In this document: one piece after another, positions 35,477 to 47,060 of the stretch
Position numbering within the stretch: the first letter of the stretch is position 1
Layout: each line of letters starts with the position of its first letter
The notes under the pieces: model-generated
What the model was told of the DNA's origin: nothing
The model's input: the letters and a program-made list of their open reading frames with translations, nothing else
The model's database searches: none
Position numbers and translations under genes: made by a program
Assembly: GCA_020744425.1 (NCBI GenBank)
Contig: JAGMUV010000001.1
Coordinates: 1,860,001 to 1,924,000, forward strand
Length of the DNA stretch: 64,000 nucleotides
Direction: 5' to 3'
From: Dactylonectria macrodidyma
Taxonomy: Eukaryota > Ascomycota > Sordariomycetes > Hypocreales > Nectriaceae

Positions 35477-36648
35477 TGCCACCAAATCAAGATTCCAGAT
35501 CAATCCTTCTTTGCCAGAATCTCTAAATGTCAGAAAATAGGGCGCTACCCAGCTTCAAGTTATACATGCATCAAGCACGAAGCATTCGGCCCGATGCGTC
35601 CCCCACGTATCCTAGCAAGTCATAGATGATGATTGCAAGAATGCACATAATATACCGAATGCTTCTCGTGTTCGTAAGGCAGGTTAATAAGCGAGTGGAC
35701 ATGGCTACGCAACAAACTGGGGGTGGCATGTCTCCAGGGGGAGAAAACGCCACCCACCAATAGGCATCAGCTTACTCCTGTCTTCTGCCTTTGTGATAGA
35801 TGTTTGGATATAAACTATAAATGCTATCGACTATTTTGACCAATCTTTACCTCCTTTAGATTAATTTTGTTTTACAATGTAGGTATTACTTCATATTAGA
35901 GTAGCGAATGGGTTACCTAGGTTTGGTGGAAGGGAAAATTGGTGTGTGGTGTCTTTCTTCCCCGCAGGCATGTTTATCGAATCCTAGCTGTCAGTTGCGG
36001 CCTGCCAGTTTGAGTAAGATGTTCAGGTCGCAGGCGCTCAAGTAGCCTTGGCCTTGTTTCCACGTGGCCTACGCATCCTTATCGAGTTAGATGATTCTTC
36101 TTCTCAGTGTCCAAGGTGGATACATTGCAGACAGAATTGAGCACACCGTTAAGTACCAACGGCAACACCAACAACACAAGGAGCACGACTAGTCGGCAAG
36201 TCAATAACAAGTACTTGATATTTGGCCGAACCAAGAGCTCAGTAATTGATTCTAGCCTCTAGTATCCTTTGCCTCACGGCCTCCAGCCATCTTGTATCCA
36301 GCACCTATCGCCGAAGCCTCCCAGTACAATAAAAGCAATACTCTTTTTTTCGTTTTGCAAACGCCTCAACGCTATCCACGCTTCAGTCGATGGTGGTCTG
36401 GGAGACTGGATCGGAAACATCCAACAGATGGAGGAATCAACCCGTTTGCAAGATTCGCTAACAAAAATGGCTCAAACTCTCGCCACCTGATTCTATACCA
36501 AGTCTGTTCATATCGGTCAAGTCTGTTTGTGACTGTAGCAAATCCTGGTTGTAACGAAACTCCAAGGACTTCGTATTGTGGTTGTCGGTATTAGGACAAC
36601 TGATCCAAACAAGTGCATATAAAAGCTCAAAGTCGGTGGGCTTTTATG
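35477..36648. other. Intergenic interval with a MITE
   Basis: Promoter side of the serine hydrolase gene and 3' side of the DUF7918-like gene. Apart from the MITE at 35732 no gene or RNA is seen. Confidence 0.5.
35732..35966. mobile_element. MITE-like element, family A copy 2
   Basis: The left end reads CTCCAGGGGGAGAAAACGCC. The right end, on the minus strand, reads GGGGAAGAAAGACACCACAC. The 235 bp element is AT-rich and non-coding. It is flanked by GGCATGT on both sides (35725-35731 and 35967-35973). The left terminus has diverged more than in copies 1 and 3. It contains the word ACCTAGGT at 35915-35922. It sits in the promoter of the beta-lactamase-like gene. Confidence 0.7.
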
Positions 36649-38492
36649 TTACAGCTCCTCTTCTTCGTTGACCTGTAGTTTCGGTGCCTTTACATCAGCC
36701 TTGACTGGTGTCCCAGAGCCGCCAGATACAACGGAATCCAAAGCAGCACTGAGATTCTGCGTAGCGGAAAAGTTTCCAAGCGCGGTGTGATCCATGCTTG
36801 GCCGTTGCTTCTTCAGCGGGCTTCCCACCAGGGCAGCTTCGGGCACATCAGGGCCGCCTGTGCTTGTCAGGGCACTTCCGAATATCTGCCCAGTACCTGG
36901 CACCTCGGTAGCAGATGCATCTGGTCCTTGTGATCCTTCTGGAGTGGACTTGCTATCGGGTTCCGCCGAATGCGCTCTCTTAAGCTATTTCGGGGGGGGA
37001 TTAGCTCTTTAAATCCAGTGACTCTTTCAATACGAGCACCTACATGAATGCGGTTCACACCGTCAGCAAGTTCGCCTGGAAATTGGGCATCCTCGGGGGC
37101 AAGTTTCCCGTCGGCGTCCTTATCGTCGGCGTCTTCAATCTTGCCCAGAGCCATATCGCTGTCTTCATCGTCGTCATCGCTATCTTCTGCGATGTTGCCG
37201 TTGCTCTTCTTCCTTGCCTTTCGTCGCCTCGCCGCCTCTGTGTCTTGGTCACGGAACGTTGAGAAACCCACGGTACCGCCAGCCTTGAGGGGGTTGAGGT
37301 TCGAAAAGTCGAGTTGACCAGATCGTCGTTTGGCCGAGGCTGGAGTTGATTGGGGATTCTTCGATGACTGCAGGACACCGATTTTCTGAAGTTGACCTGT
37401 ATCATGACTGTTAGCTGGGAGGTTCACTATATATGCACAGGTACACTGACGCTCTCCGCGGTAGAAGAAGGTGAAGACGGCATAGGGTTTTTCTGGCCCA
37501 TCAATTCCAGTGACAGTCTGTGTGCTGATCGTTTTGGGATCGAGAGTCTTGGGTTTCGCGAAGCTCGTGGTGTGCTCAACATCAGCATCAATGTTGCCGT
37601 TGCCCTTGTTCGAGTTCAGATCGTCCTCGTCACCGTCATGAGCATCAAACTGGGGGGAATATTCGCCCTTCTTGATTTCGCCAGAGGCCAGGACTCGGAA
37701 CATGGCCACTTTGATCTGGCCAGTCGCCTCCGGAGGCTCGTCGTCATCGTCGGACCAAGAATCCGAGTCATCGCCGACAGCTTCAATGGGCGTCTTTTCG
37801 TCGGCGCCATAGCGCAGTGTGTCTCGCTGGATATTGGACCCTTCTTCGACGTCGATGCTGACGTTCCCTTCGATGGCCTTTTGTCGTCGTCGGCGCTTCT
37901 CGAATTTTTGCCGGCGCTTCTCCAGCTTCTCGGCGACGTCGTGGCCCTGCAAATCGAGCCCATTCAACCAACGCTCGAGGCCGACCTCGCGAAAGAGAAA
38001 CTCGCGCTCAGCAAGTCCACCGCCCTCGGAATCAGGAACCTGGACCCAGCGGCTGTTGACCCAGGTTTCCTCGCCAGGGCGCAGCAGGGTGGCGACCTCC
38101 TCCTTGGCTCGGCCGTCGAAGTAGATGTAGGCGGCAATGGTCTCGTTCTCGGAGTTCGTCATAGGGATGTAGGGGTTCACGACGCCGGAAAACTTGCCGC
38201 GATCGCCATGGGAGCCAGGGTGAATGCCACCGACGAACTGGGGCTTCGGGTAGGGGTTGGCATCGCTCGCCTTCGGAGTCGAGTAGGGAATGGGCAGGCC
38301 CGGGGTGAGGAGGGTGATGGAGATGGCAAACTTGGCGGGCTCAGGCTTGTTGGAGTCGGAGGACAACTGAGGCTGCGGGACGGGAATGTAGGTGCTCATC
38401 CGCGAGAGACGGGACTGCTTCTGCATGCCGTGCTCGGGCAGCGGGGCTCCATTTGCATGGATGCTGACCGCAATGCCCTTGAAGCAGGGCAT
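36649..38492 (-). CDS. Acidic DUF7918-like protein
   Basis: Exons are 38492-37445, 37396-37044 and 36984-36649, giving 578 aa. The N-terminal half starts MPCFKGIAVSIHANGAPLPEH, keeps FVGGIHPG and WVNSRWVQV, and ends with PYAVFTFFYRGERQ. This layout resembles the fungal DUF7918 domain; the match is from memory and moderate. A basic helix (EKRRQKFEKRRRRQK) and acidic Ser/Asp tracts (SDSWSDDDDE, DSDDDDEDSD) suggest a nuclear, chromatin- or nucleolus-linked protein, which is inference. The first intron is 48 bp, a multiple of three with no in-frame stop. It has a GTACCT donor, GCTAAC branch point and ACAG end, so retention would give a 594-aa form. Function is unknown. Confidence 0.75.
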
Positions 38493-40713
38493 CGTGGCGA
38501 GACTGGAAGGGCAAGAATCGAAGCAAGACAGGGACAAGCGAGGATTCTGAGTCGGGTTGGGTCAGGTTGAGCCGGGTTGAGTTCAGGGCAAGCCAGGGCA
38601 AGAGGCCGAGGTTTGGGGGTTGGTGTTGGGTTTAGGCTCGCGGCGTCAAAGAGTCGGAGAAAGGTGGGCGGGCGGTCGTGATCGTCGGAGTTTCCAAGGC
38701 CTACCTAGTAGTAGGTAGGTTGCGTCGAGGGGAAGAGGACCAGGACCAGAACGAGCCAGGACGAGCGGTCGACTTGTAGTGGAGGCACTGGAAGACTGTG
38801 GGGTCGGCAGATTGCTAGGAAGCTGGGAACAACGCACCGACGCTCAGCTAGCCATGGCCTTTTGGGGCCTTCTGGGGGGGTCACGACGACGGGAGGCGGC
38901 GTTAGCCAAACGAGAGGGGGGGCAAGCGAAGGGAAAGCGAGGGAGAAGAGAGCTTTTCGTTTCGTCTACTGCGCTTCGCCGAGACGCGATACGAGTTGCG
39001 GACGGGAGGCCGAGCAAAGATGGCCTGAGAGGGCGCGGGCGCGGGAACACAAAAGGACAGGACAGACGGGAGAAAATGGAGGTTTTAAACGGTTGTGAGC
39101 TTGTGTCGCGCGGGACAGTCGTGGGTGGTGGAGTCGAGGTTGAAACTTGGGCGCGGGTTGCCAGGATAGCCCTGGACGGTGTGGATGTATGTACCTATAG
39201 ACAACAGTAGAGAACAATACTGTCAAAGTACAGCAAATAAGTTAATCCTGCTGCGTCCCGTCGGATCTTCAGAGGTGCTGGCTGTGACCAAACAAGCGAC
39301 GGACAGTGGAGTGAGTGCGCCCCAACATGGAAGTTAATAAGAGCGAACAGTGAGTGTTCCCAGCGGTGCACAGCGACTGACAACAATGAGTGGCTGGGTA
39401 ACAACAGCGCTGAAAGAGAGCCGACGTCGCTGCCCGCCTCGCAGTTTGCTAGCGGGCAACCATCACTGGACGGTCAGTGAACCAGCGGGCGGCAGGTGGC
39501 CCCTAGTCAGACGGCTAGCAGCCTACCTAGGTGCTGTAGGTGCCTTAGACCTAGCAATTGCGGGCTTGTACCCGGCGCGAGTCCGCCTGAGGGTCAATCG
39601 GGTGTCCAAAAGGCGAGATCGGTCTGCGGCTCGCCGGCTCTTTGTTCAGAACAGGGCCAACAGGGCCGAAGGGCGGTATTAGAATTTTTAGCTCCAGGTC
39701 ACCGCCTGCAAGTGCCCAGCGGGGCAGGTCTTGTGGCGCTTCGGGGTCGGAGCGCCAGCCCCTCCTTCCCCTTCCCCCCCTTACCTGCTCCCCCTGATGT
39801 GAACTTCTCAAGTCACACTAGCCCGGACAGCTCCCGTGACTTCGCTCGGTTCACTTCGTGAGAGCCTCACCCATCCCCGTCCTCTTGCCTTTATACGAGA
39901 CTATAGTTGGCGGGTGGGAAGATGACAAGGCATGCGCTAGGGAACGGGTGCTCACAGGACATACGTCTCACCGTGAATCAGTCATATTCCCAAGCCACCT
40001 AAGGATGTGCCTACCCATGTGAGTGATACGGCCGGCAAGGTTCAAAGGTGTACATTCAGATAACATACCTACCGATGCGCGATTGTGTCATCACTGATCG
40101 AGCTCAAGGCATATGAGATTCTTTGACAAAAACAAAAAGGCAAGCTAGTACAGATAGCCTTTAACCTTGCCGGGGTGTTGCCATGCTAGTAACGGAGGTC
40201 AGACTTCGTTGATTCTCGCTCATCACGGGTCGTCGGAGGCGCTCCCGACCTTGTTATACAACGTAGTAGCAATAAGGACGATCAAGGAGGGAATTTAACG
40301 GGAGAGGCATTGTTACTTCAGCCTGCCTAAGTACAGTGTCGGGCCAAAATTTTCTGTACATTCGCACGTTTACACTAGACATAGACCAGTAATCTTTATT
40401 TAGTACTAAATGTGTAGTAAGTTATCTAGTATTCCCCAGCTTATGTGCTATTTTCTATTCGTCTTTAGCAGCCCTAGTATATTCAATTAAGGGAAGGATC
40501 TTAATATATAGGTGTCAAGTCTTAGTATAAAAGTGGGAGTGTACAGAGACTTTTGGCCTGAGGCTGCACCTACCTTAGGTAGTCACCATCCGCCAAAACT
40601 CTTGTAACAGTCAAGACAAACCATCGTCGCAGTCCTTTGGGTATCTATGTACAAGCCATCAACCGTTTCGTCATTCATATCCCGTTGTGTCCCATCGCCT
40701 CACATCCTGGCCT
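38493..40713. other. Intergenic interval, DUF7918-like gene promoter
   Basis: 2.2 kb between two minus-strand genes. No gene is supported. It holds palindromic words (CCTACCTA-GTAG-TAGGTAGG at 38700-38719, ACCTAGGT at 39525-39532), a mimp-like element and an AT-rich block around 40.3-40.5 kb. Confidence 0.5.
40334..40566. mobile_element. Mimp-like MITE (Tc1/mariner type), one copy
   Basis: The left terminus CAGTGTCGGGCCAAAATTTT and the reverse complement of the right terminus, CAGCCTCAGGCCAAAAGTCT, pair. The match continues inward through CTGTACA..CACTA, with about 35 of the first 44 positions identical. The left end is preceded by TA, the Tc1/mariner target. The right-hand TA has been lost. 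The 233 bp size, CAGTG start and AT-rich core resemble Fusarium mimp elements; the sequence itself is different. Confidence 0.65.
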
Positions 40714-41994
40714 CTACTCCTCGACATTCCGCGATTGCCTTCTACGAATCCTCCCACTGCCCTCCTCACTGTAGCTTGTCCCCAGCCCAGAGTCTCTATT
40801 CCGTCTATGGCCGTCGTCGTCTTCTTCCTCTTCTTCGTCATCACCCTCGTCATCCGCCTCGGCTCCTCCTCTGGGAAGCTCCGACAGTGGCTGCTCTTCG
40901 ATTGCCTCATGTTTCACCTCTGGCTCATACTTGAGTGCCGGTTGCCTTCCATATGTTGGGAATGTTACGGGGCCATCTTCCTCATCTCTTTGTTCTCCTC
41001 CCTCCTCTTCCTCGTCTTTGACGGCTTGTCGCCAGGCTCCCTCTAGTCTCTGTGTTTTTTCGCCGGCGTCTCCAGGTGGCGATCCGGTTGTCGCACTCCA
41101 AATTCCCCAAGCGATTCCCATGAAAACGAGCTCACAGGCCCAGAAAAGGAAGGTGAACGCAAGGTAAGTGGAAATACGATAGTGCACCATCAGCCATCGA
41201 AGCCCACGAAGCTGTGCGGTTAGCCTCAAGGCTGCATGGTATACCTGAATCGTCTGTCCAGCCTCAACTTCGACGTAAGCAGAGCCTGGTATCTTCGAGC
41301 CTTTGGGGAACCAAACGCGCTCAGCAAGCGGTATGACCATCTCACTAGTGCTGGAACCAGGCGCAAATATGTGGTAGAACAGGAACATGGTTCGAGTCGC
41401 AAGCGAAACAAATGGGTCAACATATGGAAGCAGTGCTGATCTACGGGAGCTAAAGAGGATCTTTGTCTCCCCAAAGCCCCCATGCTCGGCGGCGTGTAGT
41501 TGAGCGCTTGTGTCAAGTCGACCGTCGACCGTAGCATCGAGAAGGTGTAGGCTGATCATAAAGTTGCCCCGTTCGATATTTGGAGATGATCGCGGCATGG
41601 AGAGCGTCAGGGATATATCGTACTCCTGTTGTGTCTTCATCGGCGGCGTAGCGATTGACGCGATGCCGTACGGATTGACACCAGATCTGCGCCCAACATA
41701 GTCAGTCATCCCACACCAGCAAGCATCAGACAAGGTGATACAGCATACCCATATTGCAAATACAACGGCGTTGTAACAACCTCGTGGGGAAGGAAATTCT
41801 GGAAGAAGAGGCCAGATGCTATTCCCGCCAGGCCAAGGAGGGTGGCGGCGCTAGACACAAGCAAGATGGTGTTGACCACAACTCGCTGAACAGGCTTCGA
41901 TGTTGCGAGGCGGGCAGTCTGCTGTAGAGTTTCCTAAAAGACGATATCGTTCAGTATCTTCTGTTAAAGTGTTGCCGTGCCGTAAACTTACCAT
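40714..41994 (-). CDS. Seipin (lipid droplet biogenesis)
   Basis: Exons are 41994-41992, 41933-41749 and 41686-40714, giving 386 aa. The first exon is just the ATG. The topology is right: a first membrane helix at about residues 18-44 (NTILLVSSAATLLGLAG), a lumenal domain with YDISLTLSMPRSSPN, NIERGNFMISLHL and PFVSLATRTMFLFYHIF, a second helix at about 232-259 (TYLAFTFLFWACELVFMGIAW), and a cytosolic tail. Seipin forms oligomeric rings in the ER membrane where lipid droplets bud. The tail is unusually acidic (an E/D tract near residues 350-360) and ends in a basic RIRRRQSR. No upstream in-frame ATG was found, which supports the ATG-only exon. Confidence 0.9.
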
Positions 41995-42494
41995 TGCGGG
42001 CCTGCCACGCTTGTTGACGCGGCTCGCGTGTATCTTGAAAGGGATGGAATGGTGGAAAGTGGAGGTTGAGTGGCATGTGAATGATGAAGATGGCTATTGA
42101 GTGGGAGCTCAGAAGCTCACAACGTCATAGCTCCCAACCCCCTGTACCGTGGGTACGTACCTCTCGCATCGTCGCCGTAAGTGCAGACATGTTTCAACTG
42201 AGATCGAGGTATCACAAATGCGGACGGTCATTTACATGTCTAGAAGAAAAGAAAGAAGCAATGAATGCATTTCCCTAATTATCGTAAAACGAATGACATG
42301 TCAAAACAGTCTTGCTCAAACACAAAACGCCAAGATAGAACAAGATTCCAAGTCATGACATGGACAGCCAACTCAAACAAGCCTGCCCCAAGCTCAACAG
42401 GAAATCGCCCTCGACGCCAACGATATTCACAAGTTCGTCAATCAATCAGTACATCAGTCAGCTAGCCATTTGCATAGTTGCTCCTGTCAAGCAA
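41995..42494. other. Seipin promoter, F-BAR gene 3' region
   Basis: 500 bp between two minus-strand genes. No gene, repeat or RNA is seen. Confidence 0.5.
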
Positions 42495-45400
42495 TCAGCA
42501 AGGCTGGAGGTAATTGCTTGGGACCAGCCCGATGCGTCCATTAGCGCCATGGACCTCAGCCTCCCACCATCCGTCGTCTTGGTGACGCAGCACCGCCAAG
42601 TAATCGCCCTTCGCAAAGCCTAGCTCCTCAGGGATGGCCGCTTGATATACATACAATGCGCGTGCTACGAAGTCTTGTTAGCCATAATTCAATTCGTTGT
42701 CATTCCGTTGCTGTTGAGCACTCACCATAGTGCAGGATTGCTCTGCCATCACTTGTGTAAAGTCGAGAAGGATCAGCCACACTCTTGCTTCGTTGGCGCG
42801 AGCCATCTTCGTTATAATGCGCCGTTGCGCGGGACTCTGGACGACTGCTGCGGCTCCTCTGCGAGCCGTATGGGTCGGCAAGCTGAACAGCCATTTCGCT
42901 ACCTCCATAGCTACTCTGTGGGCGGTTATAATCCCGATATCTGGCAGGTGAAGGAGCTCGGCTGGCCTCTTGCTGAGACGGTTGCTGGTAGTATTGGTCC
43001 GAGCCACGCTTCTGCGGCGAGCTCATTTGGGACGGGCTGCGCTGGCTACCAGCATAGGGGTTCGGAGATGCCGATCGGTAACTCATTCTGGAAGAGTCGT
43101 TTCGAGGCGGCTGGGGAGATGCACTCCGTAGTGGTGCTGGCGAAGTGGCCCTAGGCATATCAGTGCCTCGAGTTCCCGGTCTTGATCCAGGTGAAGTTCC
43201 ATAAACTCCAGATCCCCCCCGTGACATGTCAGAGCCCCTCGTCCCTGGTCGAGCGATAGGAGACGGCGCATCAGTGCCTCGGGTGCCAGGTCGAGTGATG
43301 GGAGAAGGTACATCAGTGGCACGGGTACCTGTACGAGAGATGGGAGGCGCGGTATATCCGCCCCTGTCACCGCGGCTCATCTCTGTTGCCCTTGTGCCAG
43401 ATCGAGAGGGGGCTGCGCTAAAGCTTCCAGAGTCTCTTCCAGAGTCTCTTCCAAATTCTCTCAAAGTTTCTCTCACAGATTCTCTTGCGTATTCCCTTGC
43501 TGAGTCTCTTCCAGAATCTCTCCCAGAGTCCCGGCTCACATCAGTCCCTCGAGTGGTTGGCCGTGAGGGAGCCGCATTGTAACCCCCAGTCCGACTAGCT
43601 GCATCGCCGAATACACTTCTAGCTTGGGTGGTGACTTTCTTTGTAGCTTCCTTCATAGCTCTAGAAGTCACTGCCGGAGGAGGCACGCCCAATCTGGATA
43701 CCTGGGTTTGCGTGTGATATGAAGGAGGCGGCGTTCCCCTCTTGACGGAACCGGCTTCCTGGTTGCCGGGAACTGGAACTGTTCGAGGCACGCTAGCCTC
43801 GGACGAGGGGACAGGTGTCGTGATGCCGTGATAATGGTCTGCGGACATGCGGACGGATGATTGCTTGCCAAGTGAGTTACCCTTGATTTTTGCAAGAGCA
43901 AGGGCAATAGGATCTGCCTCTTCAGGCTCCTTCGCAAGAGTCGCGCCGGGCCGCTTCTTCTCATCTGGGTTGGCCACAGGGAAGACGTTTTGACCAACTC
44001 CCAATGCCAAACTGGCATTGGCATCAATTGGTTCGGGGCTTTGAGTCCGCTCCTGGGCCAAGATCGGGGCTTCTGGATTATGCAATGGCTGTCTGCGAAC
44101 GGGACTTGCGCTGTTCCGCGAGCTGGCGGCATGCCAGGTGTTTCTATTGGTCTGAGGCGTGGCTTGGATCTCCTTTTGACTCTTACGTCTGAACAAGGGG
44201 CTGTGGTTCTTCAGGAATCCACTCTTCTTCTTGGCAACGAGCTTTATCGGGCTCGGAACTGGAACTGGATCTTGCTTAACAGGCGAAGTCTTTCCACTAG
44301 CAGGCTCCAGACTAGACATTGAGGTCGGATTGGAGTAGTCGCTGTGGGAGTCCCTGCTCGACGGTCGGGCAGAAGTCACCTGTGAGCTTCGATCCGAAAG
44401 GGGAGCAGGGGGGCCAGGGGGGCCAGTGCGGCACAACATTGTCATGCCATCCATCGGATATGGGTCGTGTGGCACTGCAGCAACAGGGCCATGCTGGTTG
44501 ACATCGTAGCCCTTGATTTGTGCAGGAGTCGCGTGGGCTGAGTGGGTTGGTTGGCGATGATACTGCTCTTCAGTCGACCTCCTCATCTCTAATGACTGTC
44601 TCATAGGTTGTGCCATCGGTTGAGTCATGGGCGTGGCCATCTGCTGGTGTATTGGCTGTTGCTGCTGTTGTAGAGACTGCTGAAGTGGCTGAAGAGGCTG
44701 TAGAGGTTGCAAGGGTTGCAAAGGCTGAAGAGGTTTGAGAGGCTGTGGAGGGGCCTGGTGAACAGATTGCTGATGCCCAAATTGTTGATGGGAAAGCTGT
44801 TGGTGTGCAGGCTGGTGGTGAGAAAGCTGGTGGTGCGCAGGTTGATGGTGAGAAAGCTGCTGGTGAGTTGGTTGTTGGCGAGGCGGTTGCTGACGAGGCG
44901 GCTGCTGGTGATGCTGTTGCTGAACGGACGGTTGCTGCATTTGTTGCAGTTGCTGCAGTTGCTCGTCTGGAGGTGGCTGAGCAATCTTCTGAGAAGAGGC
45001 TGTCGGCTCTCGTCGAGCAGGCGGTGCAGTGTCTTTGTGCGCCAGGTTCAAAGCCAAGGCCGAGTCAGGGTCGTGGTGTGATTCAAACGTAGATGGCTGT
45101 GGAGAGGACGATCTAAATGCAGGGTTGATGTTGCGAGGAAACTGGGCCACGGAATAGTTGTCGTCCTCTGAAGTCTCGGATTGGCTGTCGTTGATATCTC
45201 CCCGACAGAAGTTGATGTACCTAGGCGCACCAGGGACCTCCTGTCCTGTGCCGCGGTCTGTAATGAAGGTGATAATATCCTTCTCGACGTCCATCTTCTC
45301 CAAAGACAGTCGGATTTTTTCGCACGACGAGTCGTCACTAACGCATACCGTCGACGCGATGTTGGCAAATGTCCACAAGCTGCTCTTGGTGAAGTCTAAA

Positions 45401-46249
45401 CGTTCTTCTTCCAAGTCTTGAAACTTGTCAGCCGCCGCCTTCCACTCTCTGTTCCACCTGGCCGTGGTTTCTTCCAGGGCTTGAACAGCGTTTTCGTATT
45501 CGGTGTTGGAGGTTGCGAGACTGATCTGTGTCTTCTCAAGCTTCGCCTTGTTACGTCGTTCTTCCTGACCCATGACCATGTGGCCTTGAGCAAGGTAGCC
45601 TTTGATTTTCAGGCACTCTTGCTCATATTTGTCTCGCGTCTGAGATAGCAAATTAGATGTGCGTTGAGACAGATGATCGTTGAGTCAACCAACCTTATTG
45701 ACGTGTTGTGTTTGCTGCATCTTCACCTTCAGAAGCTTCTCCACAGTGTTCTGTACAATCTTGCGTCGTTCCTTCATACCACCCGCAAATGCGGCCAATG
45801 GCTCCTCCAGCTCGGTCTTCATCTGGGCGGCGATGCTCTGATGTTGTTTGGCCATCTGCTCAACTTCGCCGCGCAGCGTATCCAAGGACGTCTTCAGAGT
45901 ACCTGATTCGTTGGACCCCAATGACTTTCGGCAGAGGCTGTGGAGTTTTCGGGCGTATTCGTCCTCGAGCGATGCTCGTGCTGTACGATTCACACAGATT
46001 AGAAATAGAGTCGAAGATGGAGGTATCATGGGAGGACATACCACCGTAGAAGGCCTTTAGTTCATCGCAGGTCTGTTTGGCCCCAGCCAAACGGTTGAGC
46101 ATGGGCGCAACTCCGGCATCGTCCTTGCCCCAAAAGTTGTTTGCGACTGACACACAAAGATATTAGCAAGTTTGATGTGATGTCAGGTTCCCAAGGGTAT
46201 GCTCACAAGACAGCGCAACGGCTGGAGCCTCCGCCGTTGATGCAGGCAT
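42495..46249 (-). CDS. F-BAR/SH3 cytokinesis protein (Cdc15/Imp2/Hof1 type)
   Basis: Exons are 46249-46207, 46146-46042, 45980-45694, 45639-42726 and 42664-42495, giving 1172 aa. The N-terminal F-BAR domain (about residues 14-270) starts SFANNFWGKDDAGVAPML and keeps ARASLEDEYARKL and DKYEQECLKIKGY. The C-terminal SH3 domain (residues 1117-1172) has ALYVYQA, the GDYLAVL loop, DDGWWEAEV and GLVPSNYL. Between them is about 850 residues of disordered, phosphorylation-prone sequence. It includes a Q/H-rich block near 377-485 and two internal repeat tracts. Such proteins bend membrane and scaffold the contractile ring and septum. The gene is divergent from NOT1. Confidence 0.93.
43130..43560 (-). 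repeat. Coding repeats in the F-BAR protein linker
   Basis: Six imperfect copies of a motif like RPGTRGTDMPR (variants SGTRATEMSR, TGTRATDVPS, PGTRGSDMSR) alternate with a tract of about 14 (S/R)(R/E)(D/E)S units such as RDSGRDSGRDS and ARESVRETLRE. At DNA level the second tract repeats GAGTCTCTTCCA-like units. Confidence 0.7.
44640..44950 (-). repeat. Q/H/P-rich minisatellite in the F-BAR gene
   Basis: Tandem units encode HQQLSHHQPA-like repeats, then LQPLQPLQPL and poly-Q. At DNA level these are GCTGGTGTG/GGTTGTTG and GGTTGCAAG-type repeats. Length variation between strains would be expected. Confidence 0.7.
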
Positions 46250-47060
46250 GGTGGTGCCTGTGGTGGTGGTACAAACAAGAGTACTTTGGATAGGAGCAAA
46301 CAATGAGGTGGTGTATAGGTAAAAGGAACCAGCCTGGATCGCACTACTCTCCTGATTTCAGATGGAGAACCAAAAGGTGTGTGCACCTTCAAGCAGTGTC
46401 AAGGACAGCGATATTCCCCCGAGATGGAGCTGTGGTGGACCATGCCATTGTTTGGCGTCGTGGGGCCCGGTTGACAGGGCAACGCAAGCACCCCTTGCGC
46501 ACGTGATCCGGGCTCGCGAAGCTCGTGCACGACCCCGACTTTGACGGACCGGAATTTACCGTGCTCCGGTGCATGGCTCATTTTCATACCTTATCCTCAA
46601 CCCAACTTCCACATTCACCAGTGTACACTCGACAAGATATCACTACAGATTTCCATCACGCACGCCCTGCCGCCCCCAGAACTCTTCGTCGATCGACGCC
46701 GGACCGCCGCCACGCTCCCCCCAAGCTCCCTAATACGCTGCGTTCCCGGCGCTCCGCCCTCCCGACAACGAGACCTGGACACCTGTCACTCACATACATC
46801 TCTCCTCTCCACCTCAAAGCCGAACCCGCCTCAAGTCTTCCCTTGTTCAGCATCCGTCGGCTGCACGGTTGCGCACTCTCGAGTCCTCACTGCCGGCCCC
46901 CGATCGGTCCTCTTCTCCAGCCGCTCCCCCATGTAGGGACTCTCTCCGCCAACCTCCCTTCCTATATCACCCTCTCGCTCGTTGCGTGAGCTACCAGCCT
47001 GCCGCGACACCAAGGGCAGGCGATTCTTTATCAACCCTCCACCGCCACCAATACACCCCC
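46250..47060. promoter_or_regulatory. Divergent promoter and leaders, F-BAR gene and NOT1
   Basis: 811 bp between two starts. From about 46.6 kb the plus strand becomes strongly C/T-rich with CCACCACC words, the usual look of a long fungal 5' leader, here that of NOT1. Open frames in it have no conserved content. Confidence 0.55.

Noticed and set aside
37392..38570. 392-codon plus-strand frame opposite the DUF7918-like gene
   Set aside because: It is the antisense shadow of a GC-biased coding region; its low-complexity Val/Gly/Asp composition mirrors the true gene.
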